A stretch of DNA of 35,931 nt from Caedibacter sp. (lineage in GTDB: Bacteria > Pseudomonadota > Gammaproteobacteria > Francisellales > Francisellaceae), in the NCBI GenBank assembly GCA_020629575.1, contig JAHDDB010000004.1, positions 1-35,931 of the forward strand, in the 5' to 3' direction. The notes beneath the pieces were generated by a model, which had not been told where the DNA came from, did no database searches, and was given only the letters and a program-made list of their open reading frames with translations. The position numbers were made by a program, and so were the translations under genes. This document shows, piece after piece, positions 9,612 to 18,941 of the stretch (the stretch's first letter is position 1; each line of letters opens with the position of its first letter).

Positions 9612-10276
9612 GACACACCTCTTACTAATTCATCAAACTGGTAAAAACCAGCATTTAATCTATTCTCATACACAAAGCGCGCGCTCCATACAGCACCCTC
9701 AGCAAAAAGCTTGCGATCATGCGCCACATGCTTTAATTCAATGGTTTCATAAGGGTTTTCGACCTTTAATACATGCTCACCTTTTACATCTTCTTTGCGA
9801 ATAGATTCAATAGGGCATTCTTTCACATTAAGCCATGATTGCCATGACACGGCAGTACCACTGGGTGCATCAAGCTTTTGTGTGTGATGTGTTTCTGTTA
9901 AACAAAAGTGACTATTTGTCACTAGGTTTTGCAGATTACCTAAGGTGTTTAACATCTCTTTTATCAGCACCATCGATAAACTAAAGTTATTCGCGACCAC
10001 CCAAGTTTGTCCTGATTGCCTGATGCGCTGTATTAAAGTTTCATCATAATGAAATCCTGTGGTTCCACAAATGACAGATACCTTGCTTTGCAAAAGCACG
10101 GGCAATATTTGCCTTAAAACATCAGCGCTAACGAAAACAATTACTACTGTGGCCTTATTGAGCTTCTCCACAGTCACTAAATTCTGTGAGTCAAATACAT
10201 CACTTATCTCATCTTCTTTTAAAAGATCAAGTACCGCTCTACCCGTTTTGCCTCGACCGATTATTGCTACTTTCAT
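9602..10276 (-). CDS. dapB: 4-hydroxy-tetrahydrodipicolinate reductase (short form)
   Basis: MKVAIIGRGKTGRAV nucleotide-binding motif, VICGTTGF, ETHHTQKLDAPSGTAVS (DapB signature); 224 aa. Overlaps dapA by 10 nt. Confidence 0.9.
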   Translation of the reverse strand: MKVAIIGRGKTGRAVLDLLKEDEISDVFDSQNLVTVEKLNKATVVIVFVSADVLRQILPVLLQSKVSVICGTTGFHYDETLIQRIRQSGQTWVVANNFSLSMVLIKEMLNTLGNLQNLVTNSHFCLTETHHTQKLDAPSGTAVSWQSWLNVKECPIESIRKEDVKGEHVLKVENPYETIELKHVAHDRKLFAEGAVWSARFVYENRLNAGFYQFDELVRGVSWQ

Positions 10277-11667
10277 CGCACACGCTCCTTAGTTGATTCA
10301 CTAAAGAGAGACATATAAATATCCATCATCACACCCTTTGCATCTTCTGCTGCTACTAACAGACAGATATTATGCCCGCTTGCGCCGTGGCTGAAAAGGC
10401 GAACATTATAACTTTCAAGGGCGGCAAAGAGCTTAGCACTTATTCCTTTGTGCTGATGTAGTCGATTACCCACCACTGCAATGAGGGACAAATTATGCTC
10501 AACACTAATCTCAAGATTACCGATGGATTGCAGCTCATCTAATAGTGTTTCGGTTAATAGACTTTCACCAATTGACTGACTACCTATATGATCCAAGGTT
10601 AAAGCAATACTTACCTCACTTGTCGTCACCAAATCAACCGATATATTGTGTTTAGCTAAAACACTAAATACTTTAGCTAAAAAACCTTGCGCATGAAACA
10701 TGTCAAAGCTTTTGAGTGTCATTAAAAGCTGGTTTTTACGCTCAGCAATCGCACGAATTTGCGGCGGCTCCTTTAAGCTATTGACCTTAGCAGTAATCCA
10801 AGTACCGCCCATTTTAGGCGAAAACGTAGAGCCCACAAATACATCAATATTACTACTTATTGCCGGCCATAAGGTTGCCGGATGCAACACCTTAGCACCA
10901 AAGGTAGCAAGCTCGGCTGCTTCATTAAAGCTTAAACTCTCAATCGCTCGCGCTTGTGGAATAGTGCGTGGATCAGCTTCATAAATACCCGCGACATCCG
11001 TCCATATTTTCACTGATTTTGCTTGCAAAGCTTGTGCTAAGAGAGCCGCACTATAGTCACTCCCACCTCGACCTAAGGTCGTTGTTTTATCTCTTGCATC
11101 CATACCAATAAAACCTTCACAGATAAGCACTTGATCAGTAAGTAGCAACGGCAACATATGCGTCCTCACTTGCGCTTTAATCTCATCCAGATTGGGCTTT
11201 GCTTGAGAGAAATTACTATTAGTCTTCATCACGGTTTGCACATTAAAATACTGTGCATTAATCTTATTCTGTCTAAAGATTGCCGCGACAAGTTGCGCTG
11301 AGATCCGCTCACCAAATGATAATATCTCATCACTTAGCTCTTTGGTATTCAGACGCACACTCATTTGTGCCAAAAACACAAGATCATCTATTCGCTGCTG
11401 TATGTCGCTGTGCAAATGAGTGCAATCAATCGCTTTAATAATTGGCAATAGTATGGTCTTAATATCATCAACAATACCTGAAATCTCATGCACAGACTTT
11501 ACATGATGCGCCAACTTTACCAAGAGATTGGTTACCCCTGATTGTGCACTAACAACAACAACGCGCACACTTGGTGAAGATTTGATAATTTCTGCGCATT
11601 GACAGATCGCGTTTAGATTAGCGACACTCGTGCCTCCAAACTTCGCGACGACAAAAGGGTTTTGCAT
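10273..11667 (-). CDS. lysC: aspartate kinase (monofunctional, LysC-like, with C-terminal ACT domains)
   Basis: VAKFGGTSVANLNAI, GERISAQLVAAIF, GFIGMDARDKTTTLGRGGSDYSAALLAQAL, WTDVAGIYEADPR. Confidence 0.93.
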   Translation of the reverse strand: MQNPFVVAKFGGTSVANLNAICQCAEIIKSSPSVRVVVVSAQSGVTNLLVKLAHHVKSVHEISGIVDDIKTILLPIIKAIDCTHLHSDIQQRIDDLVFLAQMSVRLNTKELSDEILSFGERISAQLVAAIFRQNKINAQYFNVQTVMKTNSNFSQAKPNLDEIKAQVRTHMLPLLLTDQVLICEGFIGMDARDKTTTLGRGGSDYSAALLAQALQAKSVKIWTDVAGIYEADPRTIPQARAIESLSFNEAAELATFGAKVLHPATLWPAISSNIDVFVGSTFSPKMGGTWITAKVNSLKEPPQIRAIAERKNQLLMTLKSFDMFHAQGFLAKVFSVLAKHNISVDLVTTSEVSIALTLDHIGSQSIGESLLTETLLDELQSIGNLEISVEHNLSLIAVVGNRLHQHKGISAKLFAALESYNVRLFSHGASGHNICLLVAAEDAKGVMMDIYMSLFSESTKERVR

Positions 11668-11736
11668 AAAGCTTCTCCATTTATCGACACGGGGTTACGG
11701 CTTTTGCAAAATTTGACTTATGTGTTTGACAAAAAT

Positions 11737-11915
11737 ACAAATACAACCGAAGCGCCCCACGTCTTTGTTGACGTGACAGTCCTGCTGCCTTTTAGCAGCA
11801 GACCCAAGTAATTCAGCCATAACACATCATTACTTTCGGCGCTTGCTCTATTGCTTTTGATCGCTAGATGTTATGATCTTCACAAAAGCGCTATAGCTTG
11901 CGCACCTCTTCTTTT
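11737..11915 (-). promoter_or_regulatory. lysine riboswitch (L-box) upstream of lysC
   Basis: On the minus strand: AGAGGUGCGC ... GCGCCGAAAGUAAU ... GGCUGAAUUACUUGGGUCUGCUGCUAAAAGGCAGCAGGACUGUCACGUCAACAAAGACGUGGGGCGCUUC. Matches the conserved L-box blocks (AGAGGNGCG, GCCGAA/GCUGAA, GG...helix...ACUGUCA, GUGGNGCGCU). Recognised by eye, no covariance search run. Confidence 0.85.
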
Positions 11916-11967
11916 ATTTTTTAAACTCTTTAAATTTAATCTTTTGTCACGGTAACGCGACTTGTTT

Positions 11968-11997
11968 ACTATAACGTTTGCCTTTTACAGCTGTCAA
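11968..11997 (-). promoter_or_regulatory. sigma70-type promoter of the lysC operon
   Basis: Minus strand TTGACA (11997-11992), 18 nt spacer, TATAGT (11973-11968), placed ~50 nt upstream of the L-box. Confidence 0.75.
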
Positions 11998-12007
11998 AAC
12001 TTTTATG

Positions 12008-12883
12008 CTAGATTTTTTTGAAATACTTTCGACTTAAGTCCAAACCAAATAATTTCTCAAGTTTCATTTTAAAACGTTGACGTTTTTCTTTTTTGGTTAG
12101 AACATGATTTGGATTAGCTTTGAACAGTCCTTCCTCTTTCGCAAAAAAACCATCGATAATCTTAGGGTGAGTCCCCTTAAATTCAGTTAAGATCTGATGA
12201 TCGATATCACTATATTTCGAGTCAAAGCCTTCAGATTTACCCCAATGCTTATTCACTTGGCTAATTTTCTTACTCATTGCCGCCTCAGGGCGTACCCATC
12301 CATAATGATAAATATAATTATCCAGTAATTTCGCCTTTGGATAACGTGCGATGCGATTTGACTTCTTAGGATCAAGAACCAACCAATATAAGCCATCAGG
12401 CGCATAACTTCTAACACTTGCTTTAATGATTCTTGGCGCATAGCGATACCAGGTTGGTGATGACAAATACGTATTAGTGTTGCCATAAAAATGGTAATAA
12501 TGAAATGCTAAGGCTTCGACTTCTTGGTCATCCTTATAGCAATGCAACGCCTCTTTAATTGCGTCAAGATCATTCTCATGCACGATCTCATCACCCTCTA
12601 AATAAAAAAGCCAATCCCCAGTACAGGCGAATTGGGCAATCATTTTTTGTTGGGCGTAGGTATAACCCTTTACCTGCATATGTTCATTCCATACTGTTTC
12701 GATAATTTTGATCTTTGGATGCTCTTTTGCTAACTGCTGCAATATTTCGGGACTATTATCTTGTGATTGCCCTAAAGCGATTACAAACTCATCACAGATT
12801 GGCAAAATAGACTGAATCGATTGAATATAGGGGAAGCATAGCTCCTCGGCATTGCGTAAAAAGGTAAATCCTGATAATTTCAT
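12008..12883 (-). CDS. glycosyltransferase family 2 protein
   Basis: GFTFLRNAEELCFPYIQSIQSILPICDEFVIALGQSQDNS N-terminus and acidic LEGDEIVHE motif typical of GT-A GT2 enzymes. Confidence 0.8.
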   Translation of the reverse strand: MKLSGFTFLRNAEELCFPYIQSIQSILPICDEFVIALGQSQDNSPEILQQLAKEHPKIKIIETVWNEHMQVKGYTYAQQKMIAQFACTGDWLFYLEGDEIVHENDLDAIKEALHCYKDDQEVEALAFHYYHFYGNTNTYLSSPTWYRYAPRIIKASVRSYAPDGLYWLVLDPKKSNRIARYPKAKLLDNYIYHYGWVRPEAAMSKKISQVNKHWGKSEGFDSKYSDIDHQILTEFKGTHPKIIDGFFAKEEGLFKANPNHVLTKKEKRQRFKMKLEKLFGLDLSRKYFKKI

Positions 12884-12903
12884 ATCATCACTTATCTGAT
12901 TGT

Positions 12904-12953
12904 TTTGCTATAGTTTATACGAATAGCAAACTATTTTATAGTTTATAGCAAAC
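12904..12953. repeat. nested inverted/direct repeats in the GT2-DUF4160 divergent intergenic region (candidate operator)
   Basis: TTTGCTATA (12904-12912) / TATAGCAAA (12944-12952) inverted; TATAGTTTATA twice (12909-12919, 12937-12947); AGCAAAC twice (12925-12931, 12947-12953); inner AATAGCAAACTATT. Confidence 0.6.
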
Positions 12954-13095
12954 AGAGTGCAGTAAAGATATAAGTAGATGTTTAGCGCTTTTGAACTTTT
13001 AGATATGCTTGTAAGTTTTTTAAATACAGTGATATTATCAATCATAAACTTGAAAGCCAACCTTACAACGGTATACTAGAAAGAGGTAAGCATAA

Positions 13096-13356
13096 ATGCC
13101 AACAATTAGCAGATTTTTTGGAATCATCATAAGTATGTATTGGGATGAGCATAACCCACCACACTTTCATGTGAGATATGGCGATTTTAAATGTTCGATT
13201 GGGATAACTGATATCACAGTTATAGCAGGAGAACTTCCAAAGAAACAAGAGCGATTAGTTTTAGCTTGGGCTGAAATTCACCAAAAAGAATTACTACAAA
13301 ATTGGGAATTATGCCAAAGCGATAAACAACCGATGAGAATAGAACCATTAAGATAG
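13096..13356 (+). CDS. DUF4160 domain protein
   Basis: 86 aa; MPTISRFFGIIISMYWDEHNPPHFHVRYGDFKCSI is the characteristic DUF4160 N-terminus. Confidence 0.85.
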   Translation: MPTISRFFGIIISMYWDEHNPPHFHVRYGDFKCSIGITDITVIAGELPKKQERLVLAWAEIHQKELLQNWELCQSDKQPMRIEPLR

Positions 13357-13369
13357 AAGGAGTTTGCAT

Positions 13370-13630
13370 ATGTGGAAAGACCCTATTAATGTTCAGGTGG
13401 TCTCAAAAAACACACTAAAAGTATTATTTGAAGATGGCATCAGTGGTCAGATAATTTTTAAGCCCTCCAGATTTAGAGGGGTATTTAAACCTCTTGAAAA
13501 TGATGAAATTTTTAAAAGCGTATTTATTGATAGAGAAATAGGCACCATTACCTGGGAAAATGGTCTAGATCTAGCTCCTGACGTAATGTATGAGGAAATT
13601 AAACAAAAAGGGCAATGGCTTCTTGAGTAG
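13370..13630 (+). CDS. DUF2442 domain protein
   Basis: ATG at 13370 after SD AGAAGGAG (ORF call at 13364 uses a TTG). KVLFEDGISGQIIFKPSRFRGVFKPLEN...GTITWENGLDLAPDVMYE is DUF2442-like. 13 nt downstream of the DUF4160 stop. Confidence 0.85.
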   Translation: MWKDPINVQVVSKNTLKVLFEDGISGQIIFKPSRFRGVFKPLENDEIFKSVFIDREIGTITWENGLDLAPDVMYEEIKQKGQWLLE

Positions 13631-13669
13631 CTTACAGTCAATACTTCTCCCAAATCAAAAGGACATAAC

Positions 13670-14425
13670 GTGATTTTACAAAAAATTATTGATTCCAAAC
13701 ATCAAGAGCTTAAGCAGCTCCCCGATCTAACCGCTGCAGCATTACTTCCTGCAAAATATGACTTTCTACAAGCCATCAAAGCACACAAACCTGCAATTAT
13801 TGCTGAGCTTAAATCCAAATCACCTTCTGAAGGGGTAATTGCCCCTAATTATGACCCAGTTACAATTGCTAAGGCCTACCAAACCGGTGGTGCTTGTGCG
13901 TTATCTATCTTAACTGATCAACCTTTTTTTGGTGGCAGTTTTGAAGACATTCGTAAAGTACGTGATGTGGTAACGATCCCAATATTATGCAAAGACTTCA
14001 TTATCGATGAAAAACAGATCTATCAAGCTCGTCTTAAGGGAGCTGACGCCTGTCTTTTGATCGTGCGCTGCTTAGACAAAGCGCGTTTACAAACACTTAT
14101 CCAATGCGTTGAATCACTCAATATGACGGCATTAATTGAAGTGTTTGATGAAAAGGAAACGGAAACTGCCTTAGCCTGTAATGCCAAATTAATCGGCGTT
14201 AACAATCGCAATCTAGATACACTTGAAATGGATACTGATAACATCGTACGTCTACAAAAAATCGTACCTCAAGATATTACGCTATTGAGCTTATCAGGTG
14301 CTAAAACCCCTCAAGACCTCCATCATTTTGGTTGTACCTATGACGGGGTATTAGCAGGAACAGCTTTAATGCGTGCTAATGATAAGGTGGCTTTTTTGCA
14401 GGAAGCGCTAAGCACTAAGCCATAG
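13670..14425 (+). CDS. trpC: indole-3-glycerol phosphate synthase
   Basis: GTG start; MILQKIIDSKHQEL, PAIIAELKSKSPSEGVI, LSILTDQPFFGGSFEDI, PILCKDFIIDEKQIYQARLKGADACLLI, LIGVNNRNL. Confidence 0.95.
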   Translation: MILQKIIDSKHQELKQLPDLTAAALLPAKYDFLQAIKAHKPAIIAELKSKSPSEGVIAPNYDPVTIAKAYQTGGACALSILTDQPFFGGSFEDIRKVRDVVTIPILCKDFIIDEKQIYQARLKGADACLLIVRCLDKARLQTLIQCVESLNMTALIEVFDEKETETALACNAKLIGVNNRNLDTLEMDTDNIVRLQKIVPQDITLLSLSGAKTPQDLHHFGCTYDGVLAGTALMRANDKVAFLQEALSTKP

Positions 14426-14492
14426 TTATTTGACATACAATGTTTTAATCAACACATATACTCACCACAAATCGCTTTCACGTGAAGATAAA

Positions 14493-14526
14493 CAAAAAAG
14501 CCCCGCGGGATATTCCCAACGGGGCT
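14493..14526 (-). terminator. Rho-independent terminator of rpoC
   Basis: Minus strand AGCCCCGttgggaatatcccgCGGGGCTTTTTTG: GC-rich stem plus T-tract. Confidence 0.88.
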
Positions 14527-14559
14527 TCAAGTTATAGTCGACTTTCAGAAAATCAATGA

Positions 14560-17500
14560 CTATTCGTCATAGTCTTCATCATCGTCTTGCCTTTTGTTTT
14601 CATCAAGATCATCGTCACCGATAACAAATAGGTCTTCAAGATCAATACTATTTTCTTCAGCATCCGCGTTTAATGCTGCACTTAGCGCCATTTCAAGCTC
14701 ATCCATTGATGGACCTGTTTCTAATGCTTCTTGTTCTTGTAAGTGTTTGCCCTTACGCTCTTGGTGATGAGCAAGCCCCGTACCAGATGGAATCAAGCGT
14801 CCAATCAATACGTTTTCTTTCAAGCCACGCAATTGATCTTCTTGTCCACTGACTGAAGCTTCTGTGAGTACGCGCGTTGTTTCTTGGAAAGACGCTGCTG
14901 ACAGGAACGACTCTGTAGACAATGATGCTTTTGTGATACCCAATAAAATCGGCTCATAAATTGCTTCTAACTTGCCTTCAGCACGTAGCTTCTCATTTTC
15001 TTCCAAGACTTGAACCAACTCAACCGGTTCACCATCAACGAACTTACTATCACCTGCAGCCAAGATATTAACCTTACGCAACATCTGACGAATAACCGTC
15101 TCGATATGCTTATCGTTAATACCCACACCTTGTAAGCGATAAACTTCTTGGATTTCGTTGATAATGTAATCAGCAAGCTCATGCACGCCTTTTAAACGCA
15201 AGATTTCATGTGGATCTAATGGTCCATCAGAAATGATTTCACCCTTAGAAACATGCTCACCTTCAAATACGTTAATATGACGCCATTTAGGGATCATAAT
15301 CTCAATCGGATCCATATCTTCAGGCGAGATAACCAAACGGCGTTTGCCTTTTGTTTCTTTACCAAAGCTAACAATACCTGAAGTCTCTGCCATAATTGCG
15401 GCATCTTTAGGACGACGCGCTTCAAACAAGTCTGCAACGCGTGGTAGACCCCCAGTAATATCTTTGTTTTTAGAGCCTTCTTGTGGAATACGCGCGATAA
15501 CGTCACCGACTTCGATCTTAGTGCCATTTTCGATATTCAAAATAGCACCCACTGGCATGAAGTAACTTGCTGGAATATTGGTATTAGGGAAGCACAACTC
15601 CTCACCAACTTCATCAATCAAGCGCACCAATGGTTTGATGTCTCTATTACCACTTTTTTGTGAATCAGAAGTAATAACAATACTTGAAAGTCCTGTCATT
15701 TCATCTGCTTGGTGCTTCATGGTTACACCATCAATAAAGTCAACAAAGTTAATATGTCCTGCCACCTCAGCAACTACTGGATGTGTATGCGGATCCCATG
15801 TTGCGACAACTGCTCCTGCTTTAACTTGTGCATTATCGTTTACTGGCAACTCAGCACCATATGGTACTTTGTACTTCTCGCGCTCTCGCCCAAATTTATC
15901 AATAATACTAATTTCACCTGAACGTGAAACGACTACGTGGTTACCTTCACGGTTTTTAACGGTTTTAATATTATTAAACTTAATACGTCCGCCATTTTTG
16001 ATCTGAACGTTGTTTTCAGCAGTATCCTGCGATGCCGCACCACCAATATGGAAAGTACGCATAGTTAACTGAGTACCTGGCTCACCAATGGATTGAGCTG
16101 CGACAACACCAACTGACTCACCCATATTAACCAAATGCCCACGTGCAAGGTCACGTCCATAACATTTAGCACATAAACCACGGCGTGTTTCACAAGTAAT
16201 CGATGAACGAATGATCACTTGGTCAACACCATTTTTCTCAATCAATTCAACGACTTTCTCATCAAGCAATGTACCTGCTTCAACCAGGATTTCATCTTCG
16301 CCTGGTTTATAAATATCTTCAGCATTGACGCGCCCCAAGAGACGCTCACCCAAAGGCACAACCACATCTCCACCTTCAATCAAGGCAGAAACCGTTACAC
16401 CTTTTTGTGTACCACAGTCATCTTCAATAATGACAAGATCCTGTGCCACGTCAACAAGACGACGTGTTAAGTAACCCGAGTTAGCTGTTTTTAATGCTGT
16501 ATCGGCAAGACCCTTACGAGCACCATGCGTTGATGTAAAGTATTGTAAAACCGATAGACCTTCACGGAAGTTTGCCGTAATTGGTGTTTCAATAATCGAG
16601 CCGTCTGGTTTTGCCATCAAACCACGCATACCTGCAAGCTGCCTGATCTGTGCTGCAGAACCCCGCGCACCTGAATCAGCCATCATATATACTGAGTTAA
16701 ATGACTCTTGTTCGATTTCATTACCTGAGTTATCAGCAACTTTTTCTTTTGCAATCACTTCCATCATTGATTTGGCAACTTTTTCGTTAGCACGCGACCA
16801 AATATCAATTACTTTGTTGTAACGCTCACCTGCAGTAACCAAGCCACTTGCATATTGCTCAGAAATTTCTTTAACTTGACCTTCAGCTTCAGCCAAAATA
16901 CCTACTTTAGCATCAGGAATAATCATATCGTTAATACCGATTGAAATACCTGATTTTGTTGAATACTTATAACCGGCATACATTAATTGGTCAGCAAAAA
17001 TCACCGTGGCTTTTGTGCCTAAACGACGATAGCATTGGTCAATAATCTTGCCAACTGCCTTCTTAGTCAATGGTTGGTTAATCAATGAAAATGGTAGCCC
17101 TTCTGGTAAGATGCTTGATAATAAAGCACGACCAACCGTTGTTTCAACAATACCTTTCTCATCAATATATTCACCAGATTCAAGCAGAACCTTGTGATCC
17201 AAACGTACTTTAATCTTCGCATGAATATCAACAACACCTGCATCATATGCACGTTGAACGTGTAATAAATCAGCGAATAATTTACCTTCACCTTTGGCAT
17301 TAACTTTTTCACGCGTCACATAGTAAAGCCCTAGGACAATATCCTGCGTTGGCGCGATCACAGGGGATCCACTTGCTGGGGATAAGATATTATTGGTTGA
17401 CATCATCAACACGCGCGCTTCAAGCTGCGCTTCAATCGTCAATGGTACGTGAACCGCCATCTGATCCCCGTCAAAGTCAGCGTTAAATGCCGTACAGACT

Positions 17501-18855
17501 AATGGATGCAATTGAATTGCTTTACCTTCAATCAAAGTTGGTTCAAAGGCTTGAATACCTAATCTATGCAGCGTTGGTGCACGGTTAAGAAGCACTGGAT
17601 GCTCACGGATCACCTCTTCTAGGATATCCCAAACAACGGCTTCTTCACGCTCAACCATTTTCTTAGCTGCTTTAATCGTTGTCGCATGCTCATAATGCTC
17701 AAGTTTTGAATAGATAAATGGCTTAAATAGCTCTAATGCCATCTTCTTTGGTAAACCGCATTGGTGTAAACGCAATGTCGGACCAACGGTAATTACTGAA
17801 CGTCCAGAATAGTCAACACGCTTACCTAAAAGGTTTTGACGGAAACGACCTTGTTTACCTTTGATCATATCCGCTAGTGATTTTAAGGCGCGTTTATTTG
17901 AGCCCGTGACTGCACGTCCACGGCGACCATTATCCAATAATGCATCAACTGACTCTTGCAACATACGCTTTTCGTTACGTACGATAATATCAGGTGCATT
18001 TAGCTCCAAAAGACGCTTTAAACGATTGTTACGGTTAATCACACGACGATATAAATCGTTCAAATCAGAAGTTGCAAAACGTCCACCATCTAATGGTACT
18101 AACGGACGTAAATCCGGTGGTAACACCGGTAAAACCGTCATAATCATCCACTCAGGTTTATTACCTGATTCACGGAATGATTCTAATAATTTTAAACGCT
18201 TTGTTAATTTCTTAAGCTTAGTTTCTGAGTTAGTTGCTGGGATCTCTTCACGAATCGTTTCAATCTCATGATTAAGATCGGTGTCAATTAATAACTTCTG
18301 AATCGCTTCAGCACCCATTTGCGCTTCAAATTCATCACCATACTCTTCTAATGCATCAAGATACGTTTCTTCATTGAGTAACTGCCCTTTTTCAAAAGGC
18401 GTCATCCCAGGATCAGTCACTGCATATGCTTCAAAATATAAAATACGCTCGATATCGCGCAATGTCATATCTAATAACAAACCAATACGCGATGGTAGTG
18501 ATTTTAAATACCAAATATGCGCCACAGGACAAGCCAAATCAATATGTCCCATACGCTCACGACGCACACGCGCTTGTGTGACTTCAACACCACACTTCTC
18601 GCAAATGATACCGCGATGCTTTAAACGCTTGTATTTACCACACAAACATTCGTAATCTTTGATTGGACCAAAGATTTTAGCACAAAACAAACCATCTCTT
18701 TCTGGCTTGAATGTACGATAATTAATGGTTTCTGGTTTTTTCACTTCACCATATGACCATGAGTGAATCATTTCAGGTGACGCAAGACCGACACGAATAC
18801 GGTCAAACTCTAAATCTTTACCTTGCTGTTTCATACCGCCTAGTAAGTTTTTCAA
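14560..18855 (-). CDS. rpoC: DNA-directed RNA polymerase subunit beta'
   Basis: 1431 aa; [38 protein letters not shown] zinc motif, [16 protein letters not shown] catalytic motif. Confidence 0.99.
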   Translation of the reverse strand: MKNLLGGMKQQGKDLEFDRIRVGLASPEMIHSWSYGEVKKPETINYRTFKPERDGLFCAKIFGPIKDYECLCGKYKRLKHRGIICEKCGVEVTQARVRRERMGHIDLACPVAHIWYLKSLPSRIGLLLDMTLRDIERILYFEAYAVTDPGMTPFEKGQLLNEETYLDALEEYGDEFEAQMGAEAIQKLLIDTDLNHEIETIREEIPATNSETKLKKLTKRLKLLESFRESGNKPEWMIMTVLPVLPPDLRPLVPLDGGRFATSDLNDLYRRVINRNNRLKRLLELNAPDIIVRNEKRMLQESVDALLDNGRRGRAVTGSNKRALKSLADMIKGKQGRFRQNLLGKRVDYSGRSVITVGPTLRLHQCGLPKKMALELFKPFIYSKLEHYEHATTIKAAKKMVEREEAVVWDILEEVIREHPVLLNRAPTLHRLGIQAFEPTLIEGKAIQLHPLVCTAFNADFDGDQMAVHVPLTIEAQLEARVLMMSTNNILSPASGSPVIAPTQDIVLGLYYVTREKVNAKGEGKLFADLLHVQRAYDAGVVDIHAKIKVRLDHKVLLESGEYIDEKGIVETTVGRALLSSILPEGLPFSLINQPLTKKAVGKIIDQCYRRLGTKATVIFADQLMYAGYKYSTKSGISIGINDMIIPDAKVGILAEAEGQVKEISEQYASGLVTAGERYNKVIDIWSRANEKVAKSMMEVIAKEKVADNSGNEIEQESFNSVYMMADSGARGSAAQIRQLAGMRGLMAKPDGSIIETPITANFREGLSVLQYFTSTHGARKGLADTALKTANSGYLTRRLVDVAQDLVIIEDDCGTQKGVTVSALIEGGDVVVPLGERLLGRVNAEDIYKPGEDEILVEAGTLLDEKVVELIEKNGVDQVIIRSSITCETRRGLCAKCYGRDLARGHLVNMGESVGVVAAQSIGEPGTQLTMRTFHIGGAASQDTAENNVQIKNGGRIKFNNIKTVKNREGNHVVVSRSGEISIIDKFGREREKYKVPYGAELPVNDNAQVKAGAVVATWDPHTHPVVAEVAGHINFVDFIDGVTMKHQADEMTGLSSIVITSDSQKSGNRDIKPLVRLIDEVGEELCFPNTNIPASYFMPVGAILNIENGTKIEVGDVIARIPQEGSKNKDITGGLPRVADLFEARRPKDAAIMAETSGIVSFGKETKGKRRLVISPEDMDPIEIMIPKWRHINVFEGEHVSKGEIISDGPLDPHEILRLKGVHELADYIINEIQEVYRLQGVGINDKHIETVIRQMLRKVNILAAGDSKFVDGEPVELVQVLEENEKLRAEGKLEAIYEPILLGITKASLSTESFLSAASFQETTRVLTEASVSGQEDQLRGLKENVLIGRLIPSGTGLAHHQERKGKHLQEQEALETGPSMDELEMALSAALNADAEENSIDLEDLFVIGDDDLDENKRQDDDEDYDE

Positions 18856-18941
18856 GGCTCTACTCCTATTTTTGCAAAGTTTTAAATCAAAATACTACAG
18901 GCTATACCTGTAGCTGTTTCATCACGACAACTAAAGTGCGC

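Noticed and set aside
13447-13698. 83 aa minus-strand ORF opposite DUF2442
   Set aside because: The plus-strand DUF2442 frame has an SD, family motifs and operon context; the antisense frame has none.
15344-18655. Multiple plus-strand ORFs (60-142 aa) opposite rpoC
   Set aside because: Shadow ORFs of a very strongly conserved coding sequence; no RBS or family resemblance.
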